A stretch of 64,000 bases of DNA from an uncultured Cellvibrionales bacterium (GTDB lineage Bacteria; Pseudomonadota; Gammaproteobacteria; Pseudomonadales; GM7GCV1): contig CAJXYP010000011.1 of NCBI GenBank assembly GCA_913063225.1, positions 1-64,000 of the forward strand, given 5' to 3'. The notes under the pieces were generated by a model that saw only the letters and a program-made list of their open reading frames with translations, ran no database searches and was not told where the DNA came from. Both the position numbers and the translations under genes were made by a program. This document shows positions 53,637-63,497 of the stretch, piece after piece; the first letter of the stretch is position 1, and each line of letters begins with the position of its first letter.

Positions 53637-54854
53637 ATGGCAGAAAAAGTCAAGTTTTTGGGAGCGTTAGGCGCCAACCTTTCCGGCGTGTGCGACCGAC
53701 CGGTAGGAGAAGTTAGAGCCTATGCCTTATTTGCGCACTGCTTTACCTGTTCCAAGGATCTGAAAGCGGTTACCCGCTTAAGTGAAGAGCTAACGGAACG
53801 TGGTATAGCCGTGTTTCGTTTTGATTTTACCGGTTTGGGTGAAAGCGAAGGCGATTTTGCTGATACCAACTTTTCTTCAAACCTAGAAGACTTAGTAGCT
53901 GCCGCGGACCATATGCGCGAACAATTTGAAGCGCCGAGGTTGTTGATAGGCCATTCTCTGGGAGGCTCTGCGGCGTTGGCCGTCGCAAATTTAATTCCTG
54001 AGGTTCAGGCCGTGGCAACTATTGGAGCGCCAAGCGATACATTACATCTTGGAGATTCCTTAGCTGCGCAAGCTCCTGAACTTGAAGATCAAGATGAAAC
54101 AGAAATAAAACTCGCAGGAAGACCGTTTAAGATTCGTCGCCAGTTGTTAGACGATTTGGCATCGCATACTTTGAAAGAGAAAATTGCAAAACTTGGCAAA
54201 CCACTTTTGGTTATGCATTCGCCGGTAGATGAGACCGTGGATATTGACCACGCACGTAAAATCTATGAGACAGCAAAACACCCTAAGAGTTTTGTATCTC
54301 TGGATGACGCCGATCACTTACTACTCAAAAATCCGAGAGACGCCCGCTATGCGGCAGAAGTACTGGCTGCTTGGGCGAGTAGGTATGCGCTGGACGCGCC
54401 GAAGTCGGTCGGTGCAGAGGTCAGCGAAGGCGAGGTCATAGTAGAGGGAGCTCAGGGATTCCGCCAGCTTATAAATGCCTCAGGCCATACGCTGATAGCG
54501 GATGAACCTGAATCTGTCGGTGGAAGCAATACGGGCCCGACACCTTACGGGCTGCTTTTGGCTTCTTTGGGTGCCTGCACATCAATGACTATGCGGATGT
54601 ATGCCAATTTAAAAAAGATGCCATTGGAAAGGGTTGTGGTGTCTTTAAAACATAACAAAATTCATGCAGCGGACTGTGAAGATTGCGAATCAACGCAAAG
54701 TAAAGTTGATGAAATCACCCGAACCATCACAATTTATGGCGATTTAGGCAAGGCAGAACGTCAGAAGCTACTGGAGATCGCAGATAAGTGCCCTATACAT
54801 AGAACACTGCATTCCGAGATAAAGGTCAGAACAGTAGAGGCAAAGCCCGACTAA
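53637..54854 (+). CDS. Alpha/beta-hydrolase - OsmC fusion protein
   Basis: A 405-residue two-domain protein. Residues 1 to about 250 are an alpha/beta hydrolase with the nucleophile elbow GHSLGGSAAL and a C-terminal DADHLLL His box. Residues 270-405 are an OsmC-type peroxide-reductase domain with the two Cys in LLASLGACTSMTM and ADKCPIHRTL. This fusion is known in several proteobacteria and may couple hydrolysis with peroxide reduction. The start at 53637 has AAGGAA upstream. It is convergent with the dctP-type gene. Confidence 0.85.
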   Translation: MAEKVKFLGALGANLSGVCDRPVGEVRAYALFAHCFTCSKDLKAVTRLSEELTERGIAVFRFDFTGLGESEGDFADTNFSSNLEDLVAAADHMREQFEAPRLLIGHSLGGSAALAVANLIPEVQAVATIGAPSDTLHLGDSLAAQAPELEDQDETEIKLAGRPFKIRRQLLDDLASHTLKEKIAKLGKPLLVMHSPVDETVDIDHARKIYETAKHPKSFVSLDDADHLLLKNPRDARYAAEVLAAWASRYALDAPKSVGAEVSEGEVIVEGAQGFRQLINASGHTLIADEPESVGGSNTGPTPYGLLLASLGACTSMTMRMYANLKKMPLERVVVSLKHNKIHAADCEDCESTQSKVDEITRTITIYGDLGKAERQKLLEIADKCPIHRTLHSEIKVRTVEAKPD

Positions 54855-54860
54855 TCTAAG

Positions 54861-55895
54861 TTAGAGCCCTACTAATGCCAAAAGCTTCGGACTGTATTGG
54901 GCCCTGGCATTTGCGTAGATTGGAGCGACTGCGTCTACAAAAAGCTGTCGTTCTTCTGCGGTTAAATCGACTACTTCGCCACCATATTCTTTGATGAAGT
55001 CTTCCGCATCGATTTCTGCTTGATCGTGTAATGCCCGTTGCACTGCAATGGCTTCATCCACCGCTACCTGGAATTCTGTTTGCAAGGCGATCGGCCATGA
55101 GTTGAAAGTACTCTCATGTACGAACATCGGCCGCGACATGTAGGAATGATATGTCTTGGTGTAAAATTTCTGAGACTCGAACATACGGTAAGTAATGACG
55201 TTCTCAAAGGGGTTTTCTTGCCCTTCCAGCTCGCCAGAAGTCAGCCCCGGATATACCAATGGCAATGCAGTAACTAGGGGTGCAGCGCCCAATAACTCAA
55301 GTGTTTCTTTTTGTATTGCCAGCACGCGAATTTTTAAATCGGTCAAATCGCTCGGAGTGCGCACAGACCGTACGCTATTAGAAACATGCCGGAAGCCGTT
55401 TTCATAAAACCCCAGAATCTTTAATTCGCTATTGGCTTCAATCGAGTCGATCGCCGATTGACCCAAGGGACCGTCCATAGCAGCCCTAACGCTTTCGTTG
55501 TCTGTAAATAGAAACGGCAGAGCCGCAATTTCTAAGGCGGGAATCCCCGTGCTCATGGTGACGTAACCCATGGTTAGGGCATCCTTTTCAACTAGATCCA
55601 TTTGTGCCGATGCCCCGGAGTAGCCTAGCTCCAGAATGTTGTATACGTAACTAACCTGAACCTGATCTGGAAATTTTGCCTCAAGACGGTTTCCGATAAG
55701 GGTGAGGCCTTGGCTAAAGCTCGATGTAGAGGGGCCATATCCCGCTAAGACAATATGAACTGGCTCATCTACATCGAGCTGATTGGATTCTTGTGCGTCG
55801 GCATATTGATGCGCCGAAGAACAGCCGATCAGCAGGGCGGCCAGAGCTAGAACTGATGTGGTAAGAAGATGTTTCCGGTACATAATTTTTCTCAT
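54861..55895 (-). CDS. TRAP transporter substrate-binding protein (DctP), orphan
   Basis: A 344-residue binding protein of the DctP family, here a lipoprotein: signal peptide and lipobox ALLIGC (LIGC). NSVRSVRTPSDLTDLKIRVL and PYTMALPLVYPGL-like TALPLVYPGLTSGELEGQEN are typical. TRAP systems import carboxylates, sugar acids and others with a DctQM permease; no DctQ or DctM gene is next to it. An in-frame ATG four codons later (55883) is also possible. It is isolated between convergent and divergent genes. Confidence 0.82.
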   Translation of the reverse strand: MRKIMYRKHLLTTSVLALAALLIGCSSAHQYADAQESNQLDVDEPVHIVLAGYGPSTSSFSQGLTLIGNRLEAKFPDQVQVSYVYNILELGYSGASAQMDLVEKDALTMGYVTMSTGIPALEIAALPFLFTDNESVRAAMDGPLGQSAIDSIEANSELKILGFYENGFRHVSNSVRSVRTPSDLTDLKIRVLAIQKETLELLGAAPLVTALPLVYPGLTSGELEGQENPFENVITYRMFESQKFYTKTYHSYMSRPMFVHESTFNSWPIALQTEFQVAVDEAIAVQRALHDQAEIDAEDFIKEYGGEVVDLTAEERQLFVDAVAPIYANARAQYSPKLLALVGL

Positions 55896-56015
55896 GTATT
55901 GGCTCTCATTTGTTGACTAGGATCTAGCGCAAAACATTGGGAAAGCGAAAGTATATTAACTGGGTGGGGCGAAAATAGGATATTTTTACATTTTGTAACC
56001 AAGATACCTTCCGGC

Positions 56016-56549
56016 ATGGCGCACGAGCTCGAAACAGAACGACTATTGATGCGGCAGCTAGAAACTGCAGACTGGGCGCTGTTCAAAGATCTACATAATC
56101 GCCCAGATGTTATGAAATATGTTTCTGATAAAAACTCTGAAGCCGAGGTACGAAGCAGGTTTGAATTTCGGCTTTTGCCTTGGTCCGTTGAATCAGAGCA
56201 TTGGCTATGCCTGACTCTTGTAACCAAAGATGCCGGATTGGAAATAGGGACTGCAGGCTTTATAGGGCGAGGCGTGGATGTCCGTGAAGCTGAAGTTGGT
56301 TTTTTGTTTTTGCCTGAACATCAAGGGCAAGGCTACGCCAGTGAAACTCTAGCGAAGCTTTTGGAGTACGCAAAAGAATTACCCTTCGAATCTATGTTGG
56401 CCAGGGTTGTTGATGGCAATGATGCTTCGAAAATACTTTTGCGGAGGCATGGATTTTCGTTGGCAGAAGTGGTTCCAAAGAGTGTGGAACTGCGAGGAGG
56501 CTTTCACGATGACTATGTTTACCAGCTAGATTTGCGGTACAAAGCTTAA
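56016..56549 (+). CDS. GNAT family acetyltransferase (RimJ/RimL-like)
   Basis: A 177-residue N-acetyltransferase with the RimJ/RimL layout: ELETERLLMRQLETADWALF at the N-terminus, EVGFLFLPEHQGQGYASETL (acetyl-CoA loop, Gln-x2-Gly-x-Gly/Ala) near residues 88-107, and LLRRHGFSLAEVVPKSVELR. The substrate (a protein N-terminus or small molecule) cannot be read from sequence. There is no clear ribosome site before the ATG. Confidence 0.8.
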   Translation: MAHELETERLLMRQLETADWALFKDLHNRPDVMKYVSDKNSEAEVRSRFEFRLLPWSVESEHWLCLTLVTKDAGLEIGTAGFIGRGVDVREAEVGFLFLPEHQGQGYASETLAKLLEYAKELPFESMLARVVDGNDASKILLRRHGFSLAEVVPKSVELRGGFHDDYVYQLDLRYKA

Positions 56550-56618
56550 CTAAGATTGTTTTGACTCCAGTTAGTTACAAATGCAATATTTTCAATTATT
56601 CAAACTAGGGATACCTCC

Positions 56619-57275
56619 ATGAATCGTATATTTTTGCATTTATTCTTGTTTCTGAGCGCAACTCCAATATTTGCTCAGGGTTTAAACCCCGATCAGCTAA
56701 CGCCCTTCAATACTCTTGTCGAAGAGACTGTCTATGAAGGCAGATAAGCTATCAGGGTTCAAGAACCGGCCGAGCTGTTGAGGACCATTGAAGACAATCT
56801 AGCTATCTTGGACGGCATCGACTTTCACGACGGAGAAATTGAAATCTGGCTGGCTGGAACACGTAACGCAGAAGCCGCCGAAAGTGCGAGAGGATTTACT
56901 GGTATTGCTTTTCGTATTGCAGATGATCCAACAGAGTACGAAGCCATTTATGTGCGGCCCACTAACGGTCGTGCAGACGATCAGCTAAGACGAAACCATT
57001 CAATTCAATATATCTCCCACCCTGAATACACGTGGAACAAACTCAGAAGCGATACGCCATCGAAGTACGAAGCTTATGCTGATATCGGGCCGGGTGAATG
57101 GATCAAATATCGTTTGGTGGTTGAAGGCGAACGTGCAGAGCTGTATCTGAATGACGCCGAGCAGCCGAATCTAATTGTTAAAGATCTGAAGTTGGGCAAT
57201 AGCTCGGGTCGCATCGGATTGTGGATTGATTCAGGCACCACCGCCTACTTTTCAGACATAAAGGTTAGCGACTAA
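56619..57275 (+). pseudogene. Laminin-G/DUF1080-like exported protein, in-frame TAA
   Basis: A signal peptide (MNRIFLHLFLFLSATPIFAQ) is followed by DQLTPFNTLVEETVYEGR and then TAA at 56745-56747, codon 43, without a frame change. The reading continues AIRVQEPAELLRTIEDNLAI, then DGEIEIWLAGTRN, FTGIAFRIADDPTEYEAIYV and LGNSSGRIGLWIDSGTTAYF, a complete concanavalin-like fold. A Lys or Gln codon in the parent probably mutated to TAA. The parent family includes secreted sugar-binding or hydrolase accessory proteins. The downstream frame alone lacks a signal. Confidence 0.8.
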
Positions 57276-57284
57276 GGAATTCCT

Positions 57285-58241
57285 ATGTTCACAGAGGTTA
57301 TCGGATTACTCGGTTTTTCCTTTGGTATTACTGGGCCAATTTTTCTGTTGGTTATTGTTGGTGTATTTCTAAAGGCCCTAAAGTTAATTGATGAGTCATT
57401 TGTAAAAGAAGCATCCAAATTAACGTTTCGAGTGGCGTTTCCGGCCCTGCTATTTTTCAATTTGGCGCAATCGGATATTCAAGAAGTGGCAGCCGGGTCA
57501 TTACTCAGTTTTGGTCTATCCAGCACCCTTATTATTTTTATTATTCTGTCTTTTCTCGCTCACTTTTTTGTAAAACGGCGCGAAGATCGCGGTATTTTTA
57601 TTCAAGGTGCTTTTAGAGGCGAATTGATAATTATAGGCTTTGCATTTAGCTATCTAGCCTATGGTGATCTGGGTTTGGCTAGAGCCTCGATTTACATGTC
57701 ATTAATGGTATTTTTGTATAATTTCTTGTCTATTTTGGCACTCACTTTCAGTCTTTCTGAGCAGCGATCCAGTGCTAGCAGCTATTTTGCCGCAAGCGCA
57801 AAAAACCCCATTATGGTGTCCATTGTTTTAGGGTCTTTGGTTAGCCTGATCGGAATACCTATGCCAGAAATGGTATTGCTTGCGGGTGATTCTCTAGCGA
57901 GTATGGCCCTGCCGCTGGCGTTGATTTGCATTGGTGCTAGCATTTCTTTTTCGGAGTATAAAAACTCTAGTGGTGTCTCTTTGGGTGCCGTTGCTTTTAA
58001 ACTGTTAGCGGCACCCATTCTTGTGCTTTTTCTTGCTCAATTCTGGACTCTAGACAAGGTCGATCTAGGCGTTTTGTTTTTTATGGCTAGCGCACCAACA
58101 ACTTCTGCCAGCTATGTTATGGCTCAAGCGATGGGTGGCAACGGTAAGCTTGCTGCCAATATTGTGGTAATAAGCACGATGGGTTCGATCTTTACCGTAA
58201 GTTTTGGTTTGGCCATCATCAAATTAATGGGAATTGTATGA
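57285..58241 (+). CDS. AEC family auxin-efflux-like transporter
   Basis: A 318-residue inner-membrane protein of the auxin efflux carrier family with about 10 membrane helices: FGITGPIFLLVIVGVFLKAL near the start, GAFRGELIIIGFAFSYLAYG in the middle and FFMASAPTTSASYVMAQAMG near the C-terminus. Bacterial members export malate, malonate or other organic acids. AAGGAATTCCT precedes the ATG. It overlaps the next gene by 4 bases. Confidence 0.85.
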   Translation: MFTEVIGLLGFSFGITGPIFLLVIVGVFLKALKLIDESFVKEASKLTFRVAFPALLFFNLAQSDIQEVAAGSLLSFGLSSTLIIFIILSFLAHFFVKRREDRGIFIQGAFRGELIIIGFAFSYLAYGDLGLARASIYMSLMVFLYNFLSILALTFSLSEQRSSASSYFAASAKNPIMVSIVLGSLVSLIGIPMPEMVLLAGDSLASMALPLALICIGASISFSEYKNSSGVSLGAVAFKLLAAPILVLFLAQFWTLDKVDLGVLFFMASAPTTSASYVMAQAMGGNGKLAANIVVISTMGSIFTVSFGLAIIKLMGIV

Positions 58242-58783
58242 TTGGCTCAGTATTTATTGCTACCAGTTTGGATGGCTTTATAGCCAGGGAAGACGGTTCC
58301 CTTGATTGGCTGGATAAGGCAAATGAGCTAGTGCCGGAAGGAGAAGATTGTGGTTTTTTTGCCTTTATGGATTCAATTGATGCCTTAGTTATGGGCAGAA
58401 ATACTTACGAAAAAGTGCTGTCCTTCGGGCAGTGGGTATACGGCGAGACCAGGGTAGTAGTATTGAGTCGGAATTCGATTGTGATCCCGGAGAATCTAAC
58501 CGAGTGGGTTGAACACAGCGCTGAAACACCAGACGCACTATTTGAGCGTTTGTCAGCGGGCGGACACGAGCGCATATATGTGGATGGTGGTATTACCATC
58601 CAGCAATTTCTGAAGGCGGGATTAATAAATGACATCTGCCTGACGGTGATACCCGTGATTTTAGGCAAAGGTATCGCTTTATTCGGCGAATTAGATAAGG
58701 ATGTTGATCTTAGGCATATTGATACCAAAACCTATGACTTTGGTTTTACGCAGTCGGTATATGAAGTTGATGATAGCGCCTAA
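58238..58783 (+). CDS. Dihydrofolate reductase-like (RibD C-terminal family) protein
   Basis: A 181-residue cytoplasmic reductase of the RibD-C/DHFR-like family: SVFIATSLDGFIAREDGSLD, then DALVMGRNTYEKVLSFG and YVDGGITIQQFLKAGLINDI, LTVIPVILGKGIALFGEL. Members reduce small substrates with NADPH. No riboflavin deaminase domain or pathway gene is adjacent, so the substrate is open. Its start overlaps the AEC gene (ATGA). Confidence 0.85.
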   Translation: MIGSVFIATSLDGFIAREDGSLDWLDKANELVPEGEDCGFFAFMDSIDALVMGRNTYEKVLSFGQWVYGETRVVVLSRNSIVIPENLTEWVEHSAETPDALFERLSAGGHERIYVDGGITIQQFLKAGLINDICLTVIPVILGKGIALFGELDKDVDLRHIDTKTYDFGFTQSVYEVDDSA

Positions 58784-58812
58784 TTCCGGCGTAAAAGAGT
58801 AGGGGTCTCTGA

Positions 58813-59310
58813 ATGATTCGAAGAGCGGATTTAACCGATGCTCAAGATATATCGAATATCTACAACCACTATATTTCGCATACCGTAATCACTTTCGAGG
58901 ACGCTATTGTCTCCGCCGAAGAGATGAGCGGTCGCATGAACGCTGTATTCCAGCAACGCCTGCCTTGGTTGGTTGCGCTAGATAACGAGCAAATAATTGG
59001 ATATGCCTACGCTTCACCTTGGCATAAGCGTTCCGCATATAGATTTTCTGTTGAGGTTTCTGCTTATATCCTACCCTCAGCAAAATCTCAGGGCTGGGGG
59101 TCTAAGTTATTCGAAATGCTCTTTGCTGAGCTGAAAGAAAATTCAGTGCATGCAGTTATTGGCGGTATTTCCCTCCCAAATCCGTCAAGTGTGGCGCTGC
59201 ATGAAAAGTTTGGTATGCAGCAAGTTGCCCACTACAAAGAAGTTGGCTTTAAATTTGATCGATGGGTAGATGTTGGTTACTGGCAGGGGATACTCGAAAG
59301 CCAAGAATAG
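58813..59310 (+). CDS. GNAT acetyltransferase, phosphinothricin N-acetyltransferase-like
   Basis: A 165-residue GNAT protein close to the Pat/MnaT type. [20 protein letters not shown] and the acetyl-CoA loop [15 protein letters not shown] are seen, then [20 protein letters not shown] and [13 protein letters not shown], a strong family pattern. Members acetylate methionine sulfone/sulfoximine or similar amino acids; actual substrate unknown. It is the last accessory gene before ndk. Confidence 0.85.
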   Translation: MIRRADLTDAQDISNIYNHYISHTVITFEDAIVSAEEMSGRMNAVFQQRLPWLVALDNEQIIGYAYASPWHKRSAYRFSVEVSAYILPSAKSQGWGSKLFEMLFAELKENSVHAVIGGISLPNPSSVALHEKFGMQQVAHYKEVGFKFDRWVDVGYWQGILESQE

Positions 59311-59449
59311 CCAACATTTTTATTGTCTACCATACTTACTAGAATCCTTGTGGCTGGAGGTCTCCGGCAGTACAATTCCCGCCAGATTTACACCCCCCTC
59401 AATCTCGGTTTCGAGATTACCTAAGTTATTGTTTATTTGGAGAAGTTTG

Positions 59450-59875
59450 ATGGCGGTTGAACGCACGCTTAGCATTATCAAACCCGATGCTGTTGGCAAA
59501 AATGTTATCGGTGAAATTGTCAGCCGATTTGAGAAATCCGGTTTACAGATTGTTGCCCAAAAAATGCTACAACTCGACGACAAAAAGGCTAGCGGATTCT
59601 ACGCTGAGCATGAAGGCCGTCCGTTCTATCCGCATCTAGTCAGTTTTATGACTTCTGGGCCAGTGGTGGTTCAGGTGCTTGAAGGTGAAAACGCCATTGC
59701 ACAAAATCGCGATTTAATGGGCGCGACAAATCCTCAGGAAGCCGAGGCCGGAACTATCCGTGCAGACTTCGCTTCTTCAATCGACGCCAATGCAGTGCAT
59801 GGATCAGATTCTGCTGTTTCCGCTGAACGTGAAATTGCTTACTTCTTCGCAGCCGAAGAAGTTTGCTCACGTTAA
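59450..59875 (+). CDS. ndk: Nucleoside diphosphate kinase
   Basis: Balances nucleoside triphosphate pools by phosphate transfer through an active-site His. The 141-residue protein starts [20 protein letters not shown], has the catalytic His in NAVHGSDSA near residue 117, and ends [13 protein letters not shown], all standard. The start is set by GGAGAAG and family length; the longer upstream frame is not protein. It resumes the core block. Confidence 0.97.
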   Translation: MAVERTLSIIKPDAVGKNVIGEIVSRFEKSGLQIVAQKMLQLDDKKASGFYAEHEGRPFYPHLVSFMTSGPVVVQVLEGENAIAQNRDLMGATNPQEAEAGTIRADFASSIDANAVHGSDSAVSAEREIAYFFAAEEVCSR

Positions 59876-59882
59876 GGAACAG

Positions 59883-59921
59883 GCAAGAGGAATAGTGGTC
59901 CAAACCTCTATTCCCCTGCCA
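59883..59921. other. Hairpin between ndk and rlmN
   Basis: Inner stem GGAATAG/CTATTCC (59890-59896 with 59909-59915), outer stem GGCA/TGCC (59883-59886, 59918-59921), and internal loop. There is no T run, so it may be partial termination or RNA processing within the operon. Confidence 0.5.
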
Positions 59922-59938
59922 TCTAAACGTTAATTCAA

Positions 59939-61105
59939 ATGTCAGAATTGAAACCACAGCCAACAGCAGAGACTGTTGACATCGAAAAGACTAATTTGCT
60001 TGGGCTTTCTCCTGTGCAAATGAAAGAGTACTTTGAGTCCATCGGCGAAAAAAGCTTCCGGGCAACGCAGTTGATCAAATGGATTCATCAGCAAGGTGTT
60101 TCTTCCTTTGACGAAATGACTAATCTATCTAAGCCTTTGCGAGAGAAGCTTGAAAGACTGGCGGTAATTCGAGCACCGGAAGTGGTGTCAGATCATCTAT
60201 CTAAAGATGGCACGCGAAAATGGATTATTCGAGTTGAAGGTGGCAGCTGTATTGAAGCCGTTTTAATTCCAGAAGCTGGTAGAGGCACACTATGTGTTTC
60301 ATCCCAGGTTGGCTGCTCGTTGGATTGCAGTTTCTGCAGCACAGGAAAACAGGGCTTTAATCGCGATCTAACCTCTGCGGAAATTATCGGCCAGGTTTGG
60401 ATAGCGGCAAAGTTTTACGATTCCATGGGGGCTACTCAAAGGCGCGTTATCACCAATGTTGTGATGATGGGCATGGGCGAACCCCTAATGAACTTTGATA
60501 ACGTCGTCGCTGCTATGCAACTGATGATGGAGGATAACGCCTATGGCCTATCCAAGCGCCGCGTAACGCTTAGTACATCCGGTGTTGTTCCTAAACTCGA
60601 TCAACTTGCTGATCATGTAGATGTTTCACTGGCGATATCCCTGCACGCCGCTGAGGATGAGTTGCGCAACGAACTTGTCCCTATTAATCGAAAGTATCCA
60701 ATCGCTAAACTGATGGAAAGTGCTCAAGCCTACATTGCACGTATGCCGGACTTGCGCAGAAAGCTTACTATCGAGTACACCCTGATCGACCAGGTAAACG
60801 ACCGACCAGAACATGCAGAAAAGCTGGCGGTATTGCTTGCTGACGTGCCCTGTAAAATAAACCTGATTCCCTTCAATCCATTTCCCTTAAGTGATTACAA
60901 AAGGTCATCGGGCAACGCGATCAAGAAATTCCAGGATATTTTGATTCGATCTGGATTCACTGCAACGGTTCGGGCAACACGCGGAGAAGACATCAACGCC
61001 GCCTGTGGTCAGCTTGCAGGTGCGGTTAATGATTTGACGCGACGTAGCCAACGCTACCGTGATCGGGCAGAATCTGTGCTCAAAGTTGTAGAGGCCCCAA
61101 ATTAA
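59939..61105 (+). CDS. rlmN: Dual-specificity RNA methyltransferase RlmN
   Basis: Radical-SAM enzyme that methylates C2 of adenine 2503 of 23S rRNA and A37 of some tRNAs. The 388 residues contain the [4Fe-4S] motif in [16 protein letters not shown] (Cys-x3-Cys-x2-Cys), the methyl-carrying Cys in [10 protein letters not shown] near the C-terminus, and [16 protein letters not shown]. Its stop overlaps the pilF start by one base. Confidence 0.97.
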   Translation: MSELKPQPTAETVDIEKTNLLGLSPVQMKEYFESIGEKSFRATQLIKWIHQQGVSSFDEMTNLSKPLREKLERLAVIRAPEVVSDHLSKDGTRKWIIRVEGGSCIEAVLIPEAGRGTLCVSSQVGCSLDCSFCSTGKQGFNRDLTSAEIIGQVWIAAKFYDSMGATQRRVITNVVMMGMGEPLMNFDNVVAAMQLMMEDNAYGLSKRRVTLSTSGVVPKLDQLADHVDVSLAISLHAAEDELRNELVPINRKYPIAKLMESAQAYIARMPDLRRKLTIEYTLIDQVNDRPEHAEKLAVLLADVPCKINLIPFNPFPLSDYKRSSGNAIKKFQDILIRSGFTATVRATRGEDINAACGQLAGAVNDLTRRSQRYRDRAESVLKVVEAPN

Positions 61106-61851
61106 TGCCATTTAAATTCGTTTTAAGCCTGTTATTACTCTCTCTGGCGGCATGTTCCACCATCAATACCTCTAACAATGGTGCGGATCCAGAGCGGGCT
61201 TTGGCAAATTACATCCAGCTGGGTCGAAACTACTTATCAGAAGGACAGAGAGATCAGGCGCGTTTTAATCTGTTCAAGGCTCTGGAAATAGACGACCGAT
61301 CTCCTGACGCAAACAACGTAATGGCTCTTTTATACGAGACTGAAGGCGAAATTGAGTTAGCTAAACAGCTATACAGTCGCGCGCTGTCCTCGGACCGAGA
61401 CTATAGTCCTGCGCGAATGAACTACGCTCGAATCTTGTATGCACAGGAAGAATACGGTGAAGCCCGTACCCAATATCAGCTGGCAGCTGATGACGTGAAT
61501 TATCGCTTACGCCCAGATGCTTTTGTTGGCGTTGGGATGTCTGCACTAAGACGGGGGCAGACAGAGAATGCCAAAGAAGCATTGCGCCGGGCCTTGCAAC
61601 TAAACCCGAATATTGGATGGGCTCTGCTTGAAGTAGCAGAAATAGCCTATCAAGAGCGCGAGTTTCCGCTATCAATGGAATATCTAGAGCAATACGAGCG
61701 GAGTACAGCAGAGACACCTCGTAGCTTGGCCTTAGGTATTCACCTATCCCGAATTTTTAATGACAGTGACAGTGAGCAAAGCTATGCCCTGGCGCTGAGA
61801 AGTATGTTCCCGGATTCAATGGAAGCCCGACAGCACCAGTTGGATCAATAG
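61105..61851 (+). CDS. pilF: Type IV pilus biogenesis/stability protein PilF/PilW
   Basis: A 248-residue outer-membrane lipoprotein with TPR repeats that helps the PilQ secretin assemble. The lipobox is SLAAC. Repeats follow (NYIQLGRNYLSEGQRDQARF, then LFKALEIDDRSPDANNVMAL, YSPARMNYARILYAQEEYGE). The start overlaps the rlmN stop by one base. No other pilus gene is in the window, but this location between rlmN and rodZ is standard. Confidence 0.93.
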   Translation: MPFKFVLSLLLLSLAACSTINTSNNGADPERALANYIQLGRNYLSEGQRDQARFNLFKALEIDDRSPDANNVMALLYETEGEIELAKQLYSRALSSDRDYSPARMNYARILYAQEEYGEARTQYQLAADDVNYRLRPDAFVGVGMSALRRGQTENAKEALRRALQLNPNIGWALLEVAEIAYQEREFPLSMEYLEQYERSTAETPRSLALGIHLSRIFNDSDSEQSYALALRSMFPDSMEARQHQLDQ

Positions 61852-61875
61852 AATTTCATCTGAGAGAAAGCAGAT

Positions 61876-62319
61876 ATGAGTTCGTCAGATATAGATCAAA
61901 AGGAAGAGTTGGCACAGGAGGAGCCACAAGCGCCCTTGGCTAACCCCGGCGCGGTGCTTTCTGTTGCCAGAGAAGAGCAGGGTATTACTATAGCTAGGGT
62001 CGCCCGTGACCTTGGATTGACCGAATCTGCTGTTAGAGATTTGGAAGCGAATAAACACGGCCGTTTTCCTGCTGGCATTTATGTGCGCGGATATATTAAA
62101 AATTACTGCAAAATTCTTAGACTAGATATATCCGAGGTAATGGAGGTTTTGGAGGAATTTGTTACGTTAAATGGAACCTTGGGATCGCACGGCTCGAACT
62201 ATGACCCTCTCGGCGAATTTGCCCGCGAAAAGAAAAAGCCTTCGCCCCTTATTATCCCCATTATTGTTGCAATACTTGCCCTGGCTGCGTACACGATTTA
62301 CCGCGTATCTGTGGCTTGA
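61876..62319 (+). CDS. rodZ: RodZ-like helix-turn-helix membrane protein (short)
   Basis: A 147-residue protein with the RodZ N-terminal helix-turn-helix (VAREEQGITIARVARDLG, VRDLEANKHGRFPAGIYVRG, YIKNYCKILRLD) and a single C-terminal membrane helix (IIPIIVAILALAAYTIYRV) directly before the stop. Full RodZ has a further periplasmic domain of about 150-200 residues, absent here. RodZ links MreB to the wall machinery. The helix-turn-helix part interacts with MreB, so this could still function, but the missing domain is notable. Confidence 0.85.
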   Translation: MSSSDIDQKEELAQEEPQAPLANPGAVLSVAREEQGITIARVARDLGLTESAVRDLEANKHGRFPAGIYVRGYIKNYCKILRLDISEVMEVLEEFVTLNGTLGSHGSNYDPLGEFAREKKKPSPLIIPIIVAILALAAYTIYRVSVA

Positions 62320-62368
62320 ATTCCTATAGCCACTATTAAATTGCCACTTAGAACCAGATAGAAATCCT

Positions 62369-63496
62369 ATGTTTTCTGAATCACCTATTGTTCGCCGTAT
62401 ATCAAAGAAAATTTGGGTAGGTGATGTGCCTGTTGGCGGCGATGCTCCTATAGCGATTCAAAGCATGACCAATACTGAGACCACAGATATCGCTGCTACC
62501 GTTGGACAGATTCGTGCGCTGCAGGACGCTGGTGCAGACATCGTCAGGGTCTCAGTGCCTTCATTGGAAGCTTCAGCTGCCTTTGGCGAAATCAGAAAAG
62601 AAGTAGAAATTCCCTTAGTGGCGGATATCCATTTCGATTACAAAATTGCCTTGGACGTGGCGGAACACGGTGTAGATTGCCTACGCATAAATCCGGGTAA
62701 TATCGGTCGTGAAGATCGCATTCGAGCCGTTGTAGATAAAGCGCGTGACCACAACCTGCCTATTCGTATAGGCGTAAATGCCGGTTCTTTAGAAAAAGAC
62801 CTTCAGGTTAAATATGGTGAGCCTACGCCAGAAGCTTTGGTTGAATCGGCGATGCGCCACGTTGATATATTGGATCGACTGGATTTTGATAACTTTAAAC
62901 TGAGTTTAAAGGCATCGGATATCTTTATGACGGTTGCTGCTTACCGAATTATCGCAAAGCAAATCGATAACCCTCTGCACCTTGGCATCACCGAGGCAGG
63001 TGCGCTGCGAAGCGGCACCGTTAAGTCATCCATAGGTTTGGGTTTACTGCTGATGGATGGCATTGGTGACACGATTCGAGTATCTCTGGCTGCTGACCCA
63101 GTAGAAGAGGTCCGAGTCGGCTGGGACATGCTGAAAAGCCTGCGAATCCGCTCTAAGGGAATAAACTTTATAGCCTGCCCGAGTTGCTCGCGACAAAATT
63201 TCGATGTGATCAAGACGATGAATCAACTCGAAGCAAACTTAGAAGATATTACCGTGCCAATGGATGTGGCAGTCATTGGCTGTTATGTAAATGGCCCGGG
63301 CGAATCTAAAGAGGTGGACATCGGTATAACCGGTGCAGATCCAGAAAGCTTGATCTATTTGGATGGAAAGCCCCATAAAAAGATTGGTTCTGAAGATGTT
63401 GCTGGTCAGCTCGAAACCCTTATTCGAGCGAAAGCGGCTGAAAAAGAAGCAGAGCGCGATCAGCTGATTGCTACATCCGCTGAGAGTGGGAACTAA
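62369..63496 (+). CDS. ispG: 4-hydroxy-3-methylbut-2-enyl diphosphate synthase
   Basis: [4Fe-4S] enzyme of the MEP isoprenoid pathway, converting MEcPP to HMBPP. The 375-residue protein shows [17 protein letters not shown] near the start, [19 protein letters not shown], and the cluster Cys in [14 protein letters not shown] and [18 protein letters not shown]. Length is typical. hisS begins 1 base after its stop, so they are co-transcribed. Confidence 0.97.
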   Translation: MFSESPIVRRISKKIWVGDVPVGGDAPIAIQSMTNTETTDIAATVGQIRALQDAGADIVRVSVPSLEASAAFGEIRKEVEIPLVADIHFDYKIALDVAEHGVDCLRINPGNIGREDRIRAVVDKARDHNLPIRIGVNAGSLEKDLQVKYGEPTPEALVESAMRHVDILDRLDFDNFKLSLKASDIFMTVAAYRIIAKQIDNPLHLGITEAGALRSGTVKSSIGLGLLLMDGIGDTIRVSLAADPVEEVRVGWDMLKSLRIRSKGINFIACPSCSRQNFDVIKTMNQLEANLEDITVPMDVAVIGCYVNGPGESKEVDIGITGADPESLIYLDGKPHKKIGSEDVAGQLETLIRAKAAEKEAERDQLIATSAESGN

Positions 63497-63497
63497 G

